Assembly: GCA_013400115.1 (NCBI GenBank)
Contig: VXBP01005102.1
Span: 744,001 to 808,000, forward strand
Reading direction: 5' to 3'
Length of the DNA: 64,000 nucleotides
Origin: Rhinopomastus cyanomelas
Lineage: Eukaryota > Chordata > Aves > Bucerotiformes > Rhinopomastidae
The notes under the pieces are model-generated. The model was not told the DNA's origin. It did no database searches and worked only from the letters and a program-made list of their open reading frames with translations. The first letter of the stretch is position 1, and each line of letters starts with the position of its first letter. A program made the position numbers and the translations under genes. Below are positions 25,048-36,750 of the stretch, one piece after another.

Positions 25048-25053
25048 TTTATT
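25048..25053 (-). terminator. GAP43: GAP43 poly(A) signal AATAAA
   Basis: The hexamer TTTATT on the plus strand reads AATAAA on the minus strand. It is the only canonical signal I see between the GAP43 stop codon and this point. It gives a 3' UTR of about 675 bases, the expected size for this gene. Confidence 0.85.
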
Positions 25054-25307
25054 ATAATTATTGTTCAGTTTGAAAAAGGAGCCTAGAGCCAAGCATTATG
25101 CTAATTGGCACATTTTGCTGTTGTTGGACTAGTTCTGAAAACAAACTGGGGTTTGGTACTATTTTTCATACGATGCTTGGGTTTGGTCTTTTTTTTCCCT
25201 TTCGTTCATTCCATCCACATTGAAAAAGGAAGAAAAGGAGGGGTTTTCCCCCTCTTTTGTTTTAACTCACTCGTTAATTTTGGACTCCTCGGATGAACGT
25301 AACATTG

Positions 25308-25350
25308 CACACACACACACTTGGAGAAGAGAGAGAGGAGAGAGAGAGAG
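25308..25350. repeat. (CA)n/(GA)n microsatellite inside the GAP43 3' UTR
   Basis: A run of about six CA units is followed, after TTGG, by a run of GA units with a few interruptions, then a CGCGCTCGC segment. In the mRNA this becomes a CU-rich tract followed by a GU tract. The position corresponds to pyrimidine-rich sequence in the mammalian 3' UTR, so it may be functional RNA sequence and not only a neutral microsatellite. Confidence 0.85.
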
Positions 25351-25700
25351 CGCGCTCGCAGTGGGCAGACAGACACACGCACGCGCCAGGTCAAAGAACT
25401 CTGATACAGTGCAAGAATTTTCCCAAAATGATTGGATCATCATTACCAAAAAACTCGCCATAACAACACCAAGAAACAAAGAAATGTTTAAGCCACACTG
25501 TTGGACTGGGATTTTTCCTGCTTTTTTTTTTCTTTAAATGTTTGCCACACAGAGAGAAAAAGGGTTTAAGTGGGAAAGGGAGAGGGATGGACAGGCTCAC
25601 GGATGTGAGCAGGAAGAGGGGAGATGGAGATTGGGGTGGGAAGGAAGGATAGAGGATAGGGGGAGGGAGGGAGGGGCAATGGGGAGTAATTTCTTAATGT

Positions 25701-25789
25701 TCAGGCATTTTCTTGGTCCGCCTTGCTCTCTTCTTCTTTCACCTCTTCCTGCTGGGCACTTTCAGTAGGTTTGGTTTCTTCTACAGCAT
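25701..25789 (-). CDS. GAP43: GAP43 (neuromodulin) exon 3, C-terminal coding part
   Basis: This is the last coding segment of neuromodulin. It begins after an AG acceptor (25790-25791). Its first two bases complete the codon split at the end of exon 2 to give Asp, and 28 further codons run in frame to a TGA at 25701-25703. The peptide begins AVEETKPTESAQQ, continues with Glu/Lys-rich sequence and ends SKADQENA, the characteristic GAP43 C-terminus. The splice phase matches exon 2 exactly. With ten codons assumed for exon 1, the full protein would be 246 residues, which agrees with my recollection of the chicken protein length. The segment is too short to stand out as an open frame and was found by looking for the expected C-terminus. 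Confidence 0.96.
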
Positions 25790-28077
25790 CTAGTGGGGAA
25801 AGAGATGGTTCAGAGTTAGAAACCCATGATCTAGAGCATTCCGTACGTGCACACTGTCATCACATGATGGACTGTGTGGCTTTGGGCTTTTCTCTCCCAA
25901 AGTAACCCCGGTCTCAAAGTCACTTCTGCAGCATGGAAAGAAAATGCCAGGGTTCAGCCCAGCAGGCAAGTGTAGTTCTCAGCAAACACAACCAGCCCTG
26001 CCAGAAAAGGTATGGAATTGGAAGGAGCTGCCTAGCTCACTGCTGATGTTGCAAGCTGACCAGTTAGATCACACAACCCATTTAGTGAACCCACTGACTG
26101 CGTCAACCAGTGTTGAATTGCCCCTGCTACAGATCATCCCAGCCCAGACTTAAAGAGGTCCCAGAGAGAAAACCTGTAACTAGGACTTTTCTTACAGTGG
26201 ACTACAGAAATGTCTCTAGTCTTCAAGAACGAGAGCCTTCATCTGGGAAGCTGTCATGTCCCTCCAGTTTCCTGAGGTCTTCTTTTGAAGACAGAGATGC
26301 CCCAAGGGAAACCTGTAACTGGAGTCTGGGTTTGTCTGTCAAAAACCCTGTTCCCATGAGAAGTTAAAATTAATGCTGTGAGCCACAACAATGAACTAGA
26401 CAGAGGATCAGTACTGAGGGGAAGGCAAAGGCAACCAGAGGGACAAGGCAAATGAAACGAGCACCCCTCAAGCTGGAGTGATCTTACTGCTGGCTTCCTC
26501 CAGCCTGAGACACCATGTCCCCTGCATTGCAGCAGGAGAATTTAGTAGTCTCCAAGTTTCTGCTGACCAGCTCTCACCATCTTTAGATACACATGCAAGT
26601 ACACTAACGCTTCTCCAAGCCTCATTCTGAAACCCCAATAAGATCTATGCACTGTGTGCATTGGTTTTCACAGGAGAAGGTGATGGTTGACCCAGGGCTG
26701 CAGGGCTGTAAAGGAAGAATTATGCACAAGGATCTCAGTGCACTGCAGAGCCTGGTCTGCTCCACTGCCATCTCTTCCCAGTCCTCTGTGGACTCCCCTT
26801 CCCACACAGACCATGAAGTGGTGAAGAAGCAGCATTGCACACTTGCAGTAAAGAACAGGGAAAAGAAACAAGTGCTAAAGGATTGGGCGACGTGGGACAG
26901 ACCTCAGGACTGGTGTAGTGTGTCACCTACCAAAATGCTGACACTTGACATACCAGTTCCTGGCTCTTCTGATGGGCTACTAGATGACACCATACAAGCA
27001 AAAAAATTGGTGCAGGGGCTGCTTTCTGGCCCAAGGCCAGTTGGCATATACAGCTAACATATATATGGCCAAACTCTGACTCTCAAGAATATCAGCTATG
27101 TCTGGAGCAAAGCTAGTTGGGCACATTCAAAAATCACACCACAGTCCCTCCTGCCCCCTTATCAGGATGGATGTTTATGTGCAAATGTTTAACTTGTGGG
27201 GATTAGCATCCTCACACTCATGTTCAGCGTTAGTGAGGATGCTCATCGGGATGTGAAACTTTCCTTACTGACACCGTTTATAGATTCTTAGCCTGGTCCC
27301 TTCAATGCCATCAGATGGCAGACTTGTATTTGCTTCCAACACTGGCAGGAGATGCTGCATTCCTCCCTCCCTCTCCCTTTCAGCTCTTTAGTTTCTAAAT
27401 ATGTTCCCTAGGCACCATTTCCATATAGATCACCTTTAGGATGAGTGCAACTTTCCTGTCCTGAATCATCTTCATGAAAGGCTCTGCTTTTGGACCTTCA
27501 CATACTGTTGTCTTAGTAAACTACTGATTTTTCCAAAAGGAAAAGGTCTGTGGGAACATTCCCATGGCCTGATCCCTTGCACCTGCAAACTGCCTGTCAG
27601 CACAAATCATCTGTGGACTGGATACTGAACCAATAGTCAATGACTCCTTGCACAAACAGCAGTTACAATCACGACCCAGAGAGTGTGACTGAGTGTGTAG
27701 TACGCAAGGATCACTGCAGGGCAAAGAGGCCAACTTGCCCTTGTTTTGTTAATTTTCCTCAAAGCTTGATCAAACTCCACTGGGGTGGGAGGGCAGTCCT
27801 CTTCAACCTCCTCTTCTCCCAGACATGTACAGCAGGAGACACATCAAATTATACAGCTGAGAGTAGAATCTCAGTGCACAACCGTCTACACCCCACATTT
27901 GAGCCAGAAGACTATCTTTAGCCAGCATCAAAGCGTGCTTTGCCACAAGGCTTTGACAGATCCTAGTAAAGCAGACGTTCTGCTTTTTCCACACATAAAC
28001 ACAAGAGGAATGAAAGAGTAACAAAGGATACGTGATGGCAACTTCAGGGATACAAGCCCTGACACTGTATTTCATCA

Positions 28078-28173
28078 CGCTTGGTCTTGGTCTAGGCGAT
28101 CGTGCTCTGGCAGGGGGATCAGACTAGATGATCTTATGAGGTCCCTTCCAAGCCCTAATGTTCCATGATTCTG
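28078..28173 (+). mobile_element. CR1 3' end fragment
   Basis: The last 95 bases of a CR1: CTTGGTCTAGGCGATC, GGCAGGGGGATCAGACTAG, CCTTCCAAGCCCTAATGTTC. It lies in GAP43 intron 2, antisense to the gene. Confidence 0.9.
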
Positions 28174-29801
28174 CTGAAAACATGCACAGATTTTAGCCAA
28201 CAGTTCTCACAGCCTCCTCAGGACAGCACAACAGAAGGGTCTGTAACGCAGCAAGCACAGGGATAGACACTGGGAGGTCCTGCACACCTGCTGCAATACC
28301 AAGTGCCTTGGCCAAGCCACACGAAACACTAAGCTTCACAGATGCTCCTGTTACATGATCAGCTGAAAGTGTGGTCCAGCTCCCACAGTAGTAGCCTCCT
28401 GACAACTGACCTAGCAGAATGAGCAGGAAGTCTGTACTCAAAATGGGGGTACTGCCAACCCCAGGGACATAGGGTAGCTCACAATGTTCCCTGTGTTGCC
28501 CTTGCTCTTGGGATAAGCAGGCAGGTTGAAACACAATTTTCTGCCACGTCTGGCTCCATGTTGGCTCAGCACAGTGGCTAATGTAATTTTCAAGAAGTGC
28601 CTGTGGTGTCCAGAGGTCCCTGGCTCAGAGAAACTGCCTGGGGTGCCTTGCTATCCCCACTACTCTTCTCTGGGGAACAGTTAGTGATAGACAGATGACT
28701 CTGTGAAGAAGCATCCCAAAGACTGCCCCGATTTCTGCCATGGCTGAAATAGCCTGGACTGACTTTGAGGTCACAGAGCAACAGAGAAGGATTTAAAGTC
28801 ACTCCACATATTCAAGTCAACAGAGAGGAATCATACAAACCAAATGCCGGAGTCATGGCAAATTAGAGACAATTTTCATGCCAGAGGATGTCCTAGGTAT
28901 AAACAAGAGTTTTACCTTTTTGAATAAAAATTATGACAGAGCCACTCTCCTTTATTTCTTGCAGAAAGAGGAAACACCCTACACAATGCTGTGTCCAGCT
29001 AAGCTGTGTCTTATTTCTTAGCAGCTTTAGCAGCATCTCTATTGATTTCTGGGATGAGGGAGAAGAGGCAATTCGGTGTTATCATACACTCATGAACTTT
29101 AGCAAGCAGTCATATCACCAAGGATAACAAATTCAGAACAAACAGTACAGCAGTGAAAAGGATCCTTCCTATGCAACAGGAGTAATGCAGCACAAACCTA
29201 CTGACATCAGGGCTGGCAACAGCAGTTCCTGATTCATGAGGAGATGTGAGGCAGTTCATTGGACTCACCATTCACCCCTTTGAGTGATGCAGCCTATTTC
29301 TGCAGTGTATGCTCAGTGCTTTTCTCCAGCCTAGTTTTCAGTCTCACTGCAAAGGTGGGCAAGGTATCAGCAATTAGTGATCCTCAGGATGCCATAGATC
29401 AGAAAGGATATTGATTACCTTGCTTTTTACCCAATACTAGTCTTGATTCCCCACTCCCTTGATCTATGGGGTGGCGGTTTGTAGCAGACAGATACCGTCC
29501 TACAGAGAGAACTGCCTAGCCCTGGCCTTTTTATATAAACTTCACCCTTTATTCAAATAGGTTGAAGAGGTAACAAAAAAGCAGGTGAAAATTTAGGGCA
29601 TTTAGGCCAAATGGTTCATCCCCTGATAGAGGAACAAAAGCGTTTCATCCTGGATGGCCAAATTTCTGACATGCGAGCACTGGCATGTCACCATGGTGAT
29701 CTCACAGGATCATGAGCTTCCTGTGTTCACTTGCAAGGGAAGACAACCAGCAGGAGGAAGTGAGTTATTTCTTGAGATGGACCTGGACTGGGGCAGCACT
29801 G

Positions 29802-29844
29802 GTATCACAGAATTGCTCAGGTTGGACCAGACCTTCAGGACTTT
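29802..29844 (-). mobile_element. CR1 3' end remnant
   Basis: TATCACAGAATTGCTCAGG followed by TTGGACCAGACCTTCAGG is a diverged reversed CR1 3' terminus of about 43 bases. It sits next to a plus-oriented CR1 tail, making a small composite. Confidence 0.6.
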
Positions 29845-29854
29845 GATTAAGTTG

Positions 29855-29998
29855 TCATCCCTGGATGTGTTTAAAAGTCATATAGATGTAGACCTTAGGG
29901 ACATGGTTTAGCAGTGAGCTTGGTACAGTTAGGCTAATGGTTGGACTTGATCTTAGAAGTCATTTCCAACTTAAACAATTATATGATTCTGTGATTCA
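29855..29998 (+). mobile_element. CR1 3' end fragment, older subtype
   Basis: It contains CCTGGATGTGTTTAAAAG, GACATGGTTTAGCAGTGAG, GGTTGGACTTGATC and an ATATGATTCTGTGATTC tail. This is the second CR1 tail type of the window, also seen at 54645-55371. Confidence 0.87.
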
Positions 29999-32900
29999 TG
30001 TATGGTAAAGCATCACGAAATGGGAAAGCTGAAATGGAAGGGGACAGACATCTCATCTAACTCCAGACATCTAACCAGACACCTCTCCAGCTGTTCTTTT
30101 CACCCTCTTTCACCCTTTCTAATTAGTGGAAATAAACACAACATTTCTAGGTCGCTATTAACTTGTCCTAGGTGCCTATTTTAGGAAAGAGGAGTCGCAA
30201 CCCGGAAACATCTATATTGCTAACGAGCCAAGGTTTAGACAACTACACTTGTTCTACAGCATTTCAGACACAAACATTTCAGAGCAAAAAAGAAGGGCCC
30301 AGACTCACAAAATGAGGCAGGAACAGAACAGTGGCGTGGGAGGGGAGCTTGGGTTGTAACATGTAGCAAAGAAGCTTGAGGAGGGGCCAGAAGTAAAATC
30401 GGTCTTGAAGAACAGAACAGGAAAGGCTAGGTCAAAATTGGGGAGAAAAAAACCAACCAAAACCAAGACCACCAACAAGACCCACCTAGTTTTGTGCTTG
30501 CAGTCATCACCCTTTTCTTTGTTTTAATGCACATCAGTCATGATTTGCACTTTCCTGGTTAATGCAGCCCTGTGGTCCACTCCACATCCAACCTTGAGAT
30601 TTCAAAGTTTCAAAGTTTTGCTGCTTTGCTTTTTGTTTCAGTCTTCTCTAAACCCATGCAGCAGCCCAAAGCACCCTCTAGCGTGTGATAACTCTGCCAT
30701 AGAGACAGGCATCTCTGAGCTGAGCTGCCACCAACCTCAGCTCAATGTGGCACCCTAGACAGGGCAGCCAAGTTAAGAAACCTTCAGACAAGCCTTAAGC
30801 TGTGACTGCAGAATTACTCAAGTGATAGAACTGTGTAGCAAGAGAGGCTGAAATACATTTGCTTCCCAGCTGAAAATCCTGAGTTGGACACTTGCTTCTT
30901 GCCTACAGCTCCAACTGGTACCCATTAGGGAGCTGCCATGGAAGAGAAACAATATGGAGAGGAACTATAGATCTTTGCCAGCACAGGGTCTTAGAGAGCT
31001 CCTGCCCCTCAGACCTTCTTTTCTTTCCTGGAAAGGGTGAGAATAATGTCTGTGAGCCCTGCTGGGGTGCAAACGCCCCAAACATATGCAGCTCTGGTTG
31101 CTGTAATGGTAGAGCAGGCACGCAAGCAGCAGTTTTGCTGGATGGTGATATTTCCAGCTGCCTTTGCTTACACTCTGCTCTAATGGCTGAGCATGCAGGC
31201 TCCTCTCCAAGTCTCTCCACTACCCTACATTAGTGAAATTAGGTTGAGTGGATTTCCGGGTAAAACACTGTCTCTTGGGACCTGCCCAGCTCCTGTCTGA
31301 CTTGCCAAGATTATTAAATCAGAGCAGACATCAGTTTGTGGCCATAGTAGCAGCAACCTCTCCACTGATCACTTCTTTTGTGGCTGGTGGCTTGGGTTTT
31401 GTTTTCCTTTTTGTCTCTGTTCCACTGCAGATCTTTAAATTACAACAGTCGAAGCCAAGAGAAGAGAAATTGTACAAACACTCTGGGACTTTATTATAGA
31501 TACAGGGAGTTTGCTCTTGCCTCTTTCCCGTATTTGCATAATTATTGCTGATATTGATGGTGCAGCTAGAATTCTCCTACGCCTTCATGCTAAACTATTA
31601 CCCAGTCTACTCAGCCACTCTTCCTATAGCATTTGTCATGCTCACTCCTTTCTCCCTCTGTCCTCTGCCAACTGCAGACTGATCAGTGATGGAAGAGAAA
31701 AGCTGTGCCTTGTCTGGTCCTCTTTTTGCTTTCAAATATTAATCTGGGTTTTCCTGTCCTGTTTTAAGCAGGCATCATCTGCCTCAGGAGAGGACTCTGC
31801 TTAGAGACATTTTTTGGATTGTAAGGAGCACTGCAAGGCATCATTTAAAATCCCTGACCTGAGCCTCTCCTATTTTTAATGACATTTGGAACCAGATTTG
31901 GATCCAGGCTTCACAGTTTGATTCATCTGTCCCGATCCATCTGTCCTTCTAGTCAGCCAGAAGCCAGTTCCAGGCAGAAGATGATAGGACTGAGACTGCT
32001 GAAATGAGATGCACTTCAGGTTCAGAATGTTGCTTATACAGTTCTCTTCCTGATCCAAGTTAGCCCATTGCAGTCAGCCCTACAATGTGTCATAGGCAGT
32101 GCTAAAATCCTACACCCACCCCTCACTCGCTACTTCTTAAAGCTGGCAATCTCAGGCTGGTCCAGCAAGACACTGTGAAATGAAGGAACTGAGTATTTCA
32201 GTGGCAAGTGTCTGGTCTCAGGGACTGACTGCATGTTTTTTACCAAACCCCTGGTGAATCCCCTACATCCTACAGGTGGACCTAGGATGCCACTTGGATC
32301 CTGTGAGTCCTGGGGGTCCTCACAGACATATGGCACTTAGGAGATCTACACAGACTTAATAAGCCCTGCGACAAGGTGGTGGGGACTAGTGTCCCCGTAA
32401 GCAGCGTATAGAAGGCCAGTAACTACTGGAAAGAGGCAGGCAAAGAAGTCTGTTAAGGCTAAACCAAAAAAGGTGACAGTAGTTTGGGGCTCCTGTTCCT
32501 CAACTGCCTCCTCTTTGTTTCAGGTCAATGAACACAATCTCAGTTGCTGTAACAGAAAGATAAACAACCCCTGCCCATCCCATGGCTGATGACTTTGGTC
32601 CAAGCTTGGATGACTGCCTCTTTTGCTGATCTTGCTAAATCCTCAGAGGACAGACAGTCCCAGTTCTGTTGCCCCAGCTGCCTTTGCACTTTGTCAGACT
32701 GAAAGGCCAGTGGCTTTGGGATTTCCTCTCCCTCTACTCGTGCCCTGTTTTTCTTCCCCCAGCACCACCACCCTCCATCAGCATCCTTGTGTGCAGGAGA
32801 TGGAAAGAGTGGGAGAAAGTGGTGGGAGAGATGTTCAGGGTACATAGCAGTGGAGAGGGGATGCGAGGGGAGTCAAGCTCACAGCTCCATTGCACAGCAT

Positions 32901-34355
32901 CTTTCACAGTGTCTAGACACCAGCTGCTGGGTTGCCATGGAAACTCCCCAACTTCAGCTGACAGGAGGGAGCTGGGAGGTCTCCAGAGAAAATGGGAGTG
33001 GTCGAGGAAATGGGTAGAGAAAGAAAAGGGAGGATGTTCCTTGTGAAGGTGAGGTGTTAACCCCGTTACAGCTACATTTGCAAATATTTTTGCTTCCTGG
33101 TGAATGGGAAAGAAGAAGCTCTCCTTTCTTCCACTGCTGTTTCCTTCCCACACCCATGGACACAGACAGGCCTGAAGGCTGAGACAAATGACATGCCTGT
33201 TGTCGGCTGGTCATTGATTCCTGCCTATTACCAACACTTTTGGCCCAAATTTCCTGTGCACAGTGTCTATAGCTGAGCAACTGCAATCCAGCCGGGGTCG
33301 CAAGAAGCCTGCCAGAGTGGTTGGGTTTTCAGGGCTGTGAGATCTCCTTTAACAATGGCTCTCTCTTGGCCACCATTGCTACCATGAGCAAATGCTGCTC
33401 CATTTGCAAGTGGGAGGACAGGGTGCTCCCACTTGGCAGCAGTGATCTGTCACAGTGCTTCTGTGGAGATGCTTTGTTGCACCAGAACTTGTTAGGTAAG
33501 TGGAAGGCTGTGTAGTACAGCAGCTGAGGGGGAGGTAAAAGAGCCCTTTTGGGATGAGAGTGCCTTGGAGGCAGATGTTTTACACTGGTATTGAGTGTCC
33601 TCTTGCCAAACAGCATTGATGGTGCCAACCTTGACAGCCTACTACCAAGGCTATGCAGTCTTTACAGCCATGGAGCCTGGAGAAATGGAAAATGACTTGT
33701 GCAGTCTCCCCAGCCATCAGCTACTTCTCAATCTGCTGGAGCAGAAAGGCTCTCTTCAGGATAGGTTCCAAACTACCGGCCTCTCTGTTTTACCTCAAAA
33801 GGGGAGCCAGAGTCAACAGTGCCTCTGCAGTTGTACTGGTCTTTTTAGATACAATATCCAGATATATAAGGTTTAAAAAATGTAATATTCAGATCACATA
33901 TTTATGATAAACCCAGATGTTTGTGAATGTTAAGGTACTGTTGATTTCACATAGGTCCTGCAGACCAGAAAGGCTACTCTTTTTAATTCCTTAAATACCT
34001 TGTTATTCAAACAGCTTGAATATAGAGGTTTTTACTTGCTTCCAGCTGTGGAATGTAACAGTTGGCAGCTGCTCTTGGCATACACTTCGGAAAACAGGAT
34101 GTCCCCATCTCATGCAACAGTATTCTTCTGTGTCACCCATCTGGAGGATGGTTCAGAAACACAGGGCACACGAGAGGACAGAAGAGCAAAGTCTTGGTAA
34201 CATACATCTATGTACTCTTTAGCCTCATTAGTTGGCTGCCCAGTGGGATCATAGGGAGAGAAATCAGAGGACAGACAAGAAGGAATAGAAATCTTGTGAG
34301 TACATCACAGCTAAGAGAGCAAAATGCAGCCTTACTGAAGTGACTGATAGTGATT

Positions 34356-34401
34356 CCTGCACAGCCAGGACAGTTCTACCTGCACAGACAGGACAGTTCT
34401 A
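34356..34401. repeat. Two-copy 23-base tandem duplication
   Basis: The units CCTGCACAGCCAGGACAG+TTCTA (34356-34378) and CCTGCACAGACAGGACAG+TTCTA (34379-34401) are adjacent and differ at one base. Confidence 0.93.
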
Positions 34402-36384
34402 CCGCAGTGACTAATTCAGGGAGTAGAGCTTACAGCACGTTGGGTGTGGAAGTTTATGTTGAGAGAGCCTTCCAGGACTCTCTAAACGTAAGAGAATTGC
34501 ACAGCAAGGTACAAAAGTTTGGTAGACAGATCAGATCCTTAGAGGTCTGCCCATCTTACAGCTCTGATGAGTCTGGCCGTTGAGGTAGGGTCCGTAGGGG
34601 GATAGAAATGAACCTAAAACTGTGGCAGACTTCTGGCATTCATGCATCGCTGATTCTGAAATAAAGAGGGTTAAGGAGAGGAAGGTAATGTGCAGAGTCC
34701 TCAAGCCTTTGGCTTCTCCATCTACAGCTACTACCTCCTCACACATGATCAGTTGTGAGGCTACTCTTCACCCCTGCCCTAGCACAACTGGCTAGGAAGG
34801 AGGCCAGAGGAGGAGATCTTTCATAACTGCAGTAAAACAGTCTAGACATTCCTTCAGTGCATTCAGAACTAAGGCTCTGCTCCTCCCCTTTCAGCTGTCA
34901 GTGACAGAAAAATGAATTGCTGCAGCACTCACTACAAACCACGCTCCCGCCTCCCTTCCCCCAGCCCAAAAGACATGTGCCATTCATAAGCTGCCTGACT
35001 GCTGGTCTCCATTATTAAAGCCTAGAAGGCTGATAAATTGGGGATTCATGGAGCCTGCAACCCTCCAACAACCAGATTGCCATGGAAACCAGAAGCAGTC
35101 TCCATCTCCAGCAGAAATGATATTGATCTTGCTGAAGGCAGGGAATTACAATCAAGAGGAGGATATAAAATGTCTCTTTTTCTTCCCTTTATCATCCTCC
35201 CATTTTGTGTTTAAATGACGGAGAAATTTCATTTGGAGATCATTAATTTGTTTCTGTCCATCATCACAAAACAAAGCTCTCCAAATTGGATGCTAAAATG
35301 AATTAAGTGCCTGTTGTCAGGCCTTCCACAGCCATCTTGTTGATAACTGCAGCAGTTGCAGCATCAACACCACCAGCTCTTTGCATCAAATACTGTTTTC
35401 CATCGGCAGAGCTGGTGTACACAAACGTAGGATCCCAGCTTTGTGCTGGTTGGGTACCGAGCCACAGCAGCAGCTCTTCAGGAGGCAGTCCACATTCAGT
35501 GCTGTTCCTACTGAAGTTCTTGGGAGTCTCTGCTTTCAACAGGAGGAGGTAATCACACACATTACAGGGAGAGGCTCTTTAAACTATTAGCACTTGTAAA
35601 AATCTCCAGTTTGAGAAAACATGGAATGGCATTGCCAGAGCAGAGCAAGACTCACCTCTGCCCCAAATCTCCTGTCTGGGACTGGTTAACCACACCCTTC
35701 CACAGATGGAAAGACTAGAAGTCACAGCACCTGTCCTGCAAAACTGTGTGGGACACTTTCCCCAGCTTGTGCTCCAAAGGCCAGATCCCCCTTGGTCTGT
35801 AACCTTCTCCTTTGGGTGCCCATGAGGAAGCCTAAGCTCTGGGAGATTAAAAGCCACAGCATGACTTAAGGTGGGACATCAGACTGCACAGTCATCTCCA
35901 TCCCAAAAAATCTCTGTGACCAGAGGCATGGTGATGCTTGCCAAGTAAGCGCTCAGACCTAGGAGAATGCAGGACATAGGAGAGCCCTGAACCTGGCACG
36001 TGTCATTTTCAGAGAGTAGAGCAGCAGAAAGGAAGGATGGAGCTGACTGGAAGACCTTTTATCAGCTTTGACAATGGCAATCTCCCCTGTGAAGGCAGCA
36101 GCAGTTGGCATCATCATTCTAATTCAGATTTTGGATTTATTTAAAAGAAAACCCCCAAAACCACAATTCAGGCTAAATCTGGTTTGGGAGGGTCTTTCCA
36201 GCCTCTGAATTTTCTGAGTGTTGCACCAAGTGTGGCTATCCCACATTAGCCATCTTGGTTTTGTTGGCTTTTAACAATAATAATTCTTTTAAGCAGATAA
36301 TCAATTTGGTTTTGACAGAAGGGCACCTGATGGGGCAGCTGCAAGTGCTGGGGAGACCTCATGGGGGGCACAGTGAGCCAGCAC

Positions 36385-36750
36385 CTGGCCTTGCTGAGCT
36401 TCATACCACTGACTTCAACCCATCAATCCAGCCTGTCCAGGTCTCTCTGCAGACCCTCCCTACCTACAAGCAGATCAACACACTCACCTAGCTTGGCATC
36501 ATCATGCAAACTTACTGTAGGTGCACTCAATCTTCTAGTCCCAATCACTGATGGAATTATTAAACAGACGTGCCCCAACACCATGACCCGGGGAACACCT
36601 TTTGTGAACGGACACCAATTGGATCAAATTCCATTCGCCATCACTCTTTGGACCTGGCCATTCAGCCAGTATTTCATCCAAGCCATAAGCAGCCAGTTTA
36701 TCCAGGAGAATGCTGTCAGGTCAAAAGCTTCACTAAAGCTAGCTTTACTC
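36385..36750 (-). mobile_element. CR1 internal fragment (ORF2 region)
   Basis: The plus strand shows reversed CR1 ORF2 blocks: GCACCTGGCCTTGCTGAGC, ATCAATCCAGCCTGTCCAGG, CAAACTTACTGTAGGTGCAC, CCCGGGGAACACC and GTCAAAAGCTTCACTAAAGC (encoding the RT S-K-A-F region). No 3' end is present. Confidence 0.85.

Larger units (their letters stand above)
25025..25700 (-). other. GAP43: GAP43 3' untranslated region
   Basis: The mRNA 3' UTR follows the stop codon for about 675 bases to a poly(A) signal. It reads as a typical GAP43 3' UTR: an A-rich stretch after a GTGTGGCAAACATTT-like segment, then a pyrimidine-rich CUCUCU run followed by a GUGUGU run (plus-strand positions 25308-25350), and a second U/A-rich part. 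As I recall it, the order and wording of these blocks match the mammalian 3' UTR closely, which would make this a strongly conserved non-coding region. Mammalian GAP43 3' UTR is known to bind HuD/ELAV proteins and pyrimidine-tract proteins that control mRNA stability. The same role here is inferred. The 3' end is placed 15-25 bases past the AATAAA and is approximate. Confidence 0.88.

Noticed and set aside
32734..33153. 139-codon minus-strand frame and overlapping plus-strand frames
   Set aside because: Overlapping frames in several phases and no recognisable domain indicate stop-poor non-coding sequence.
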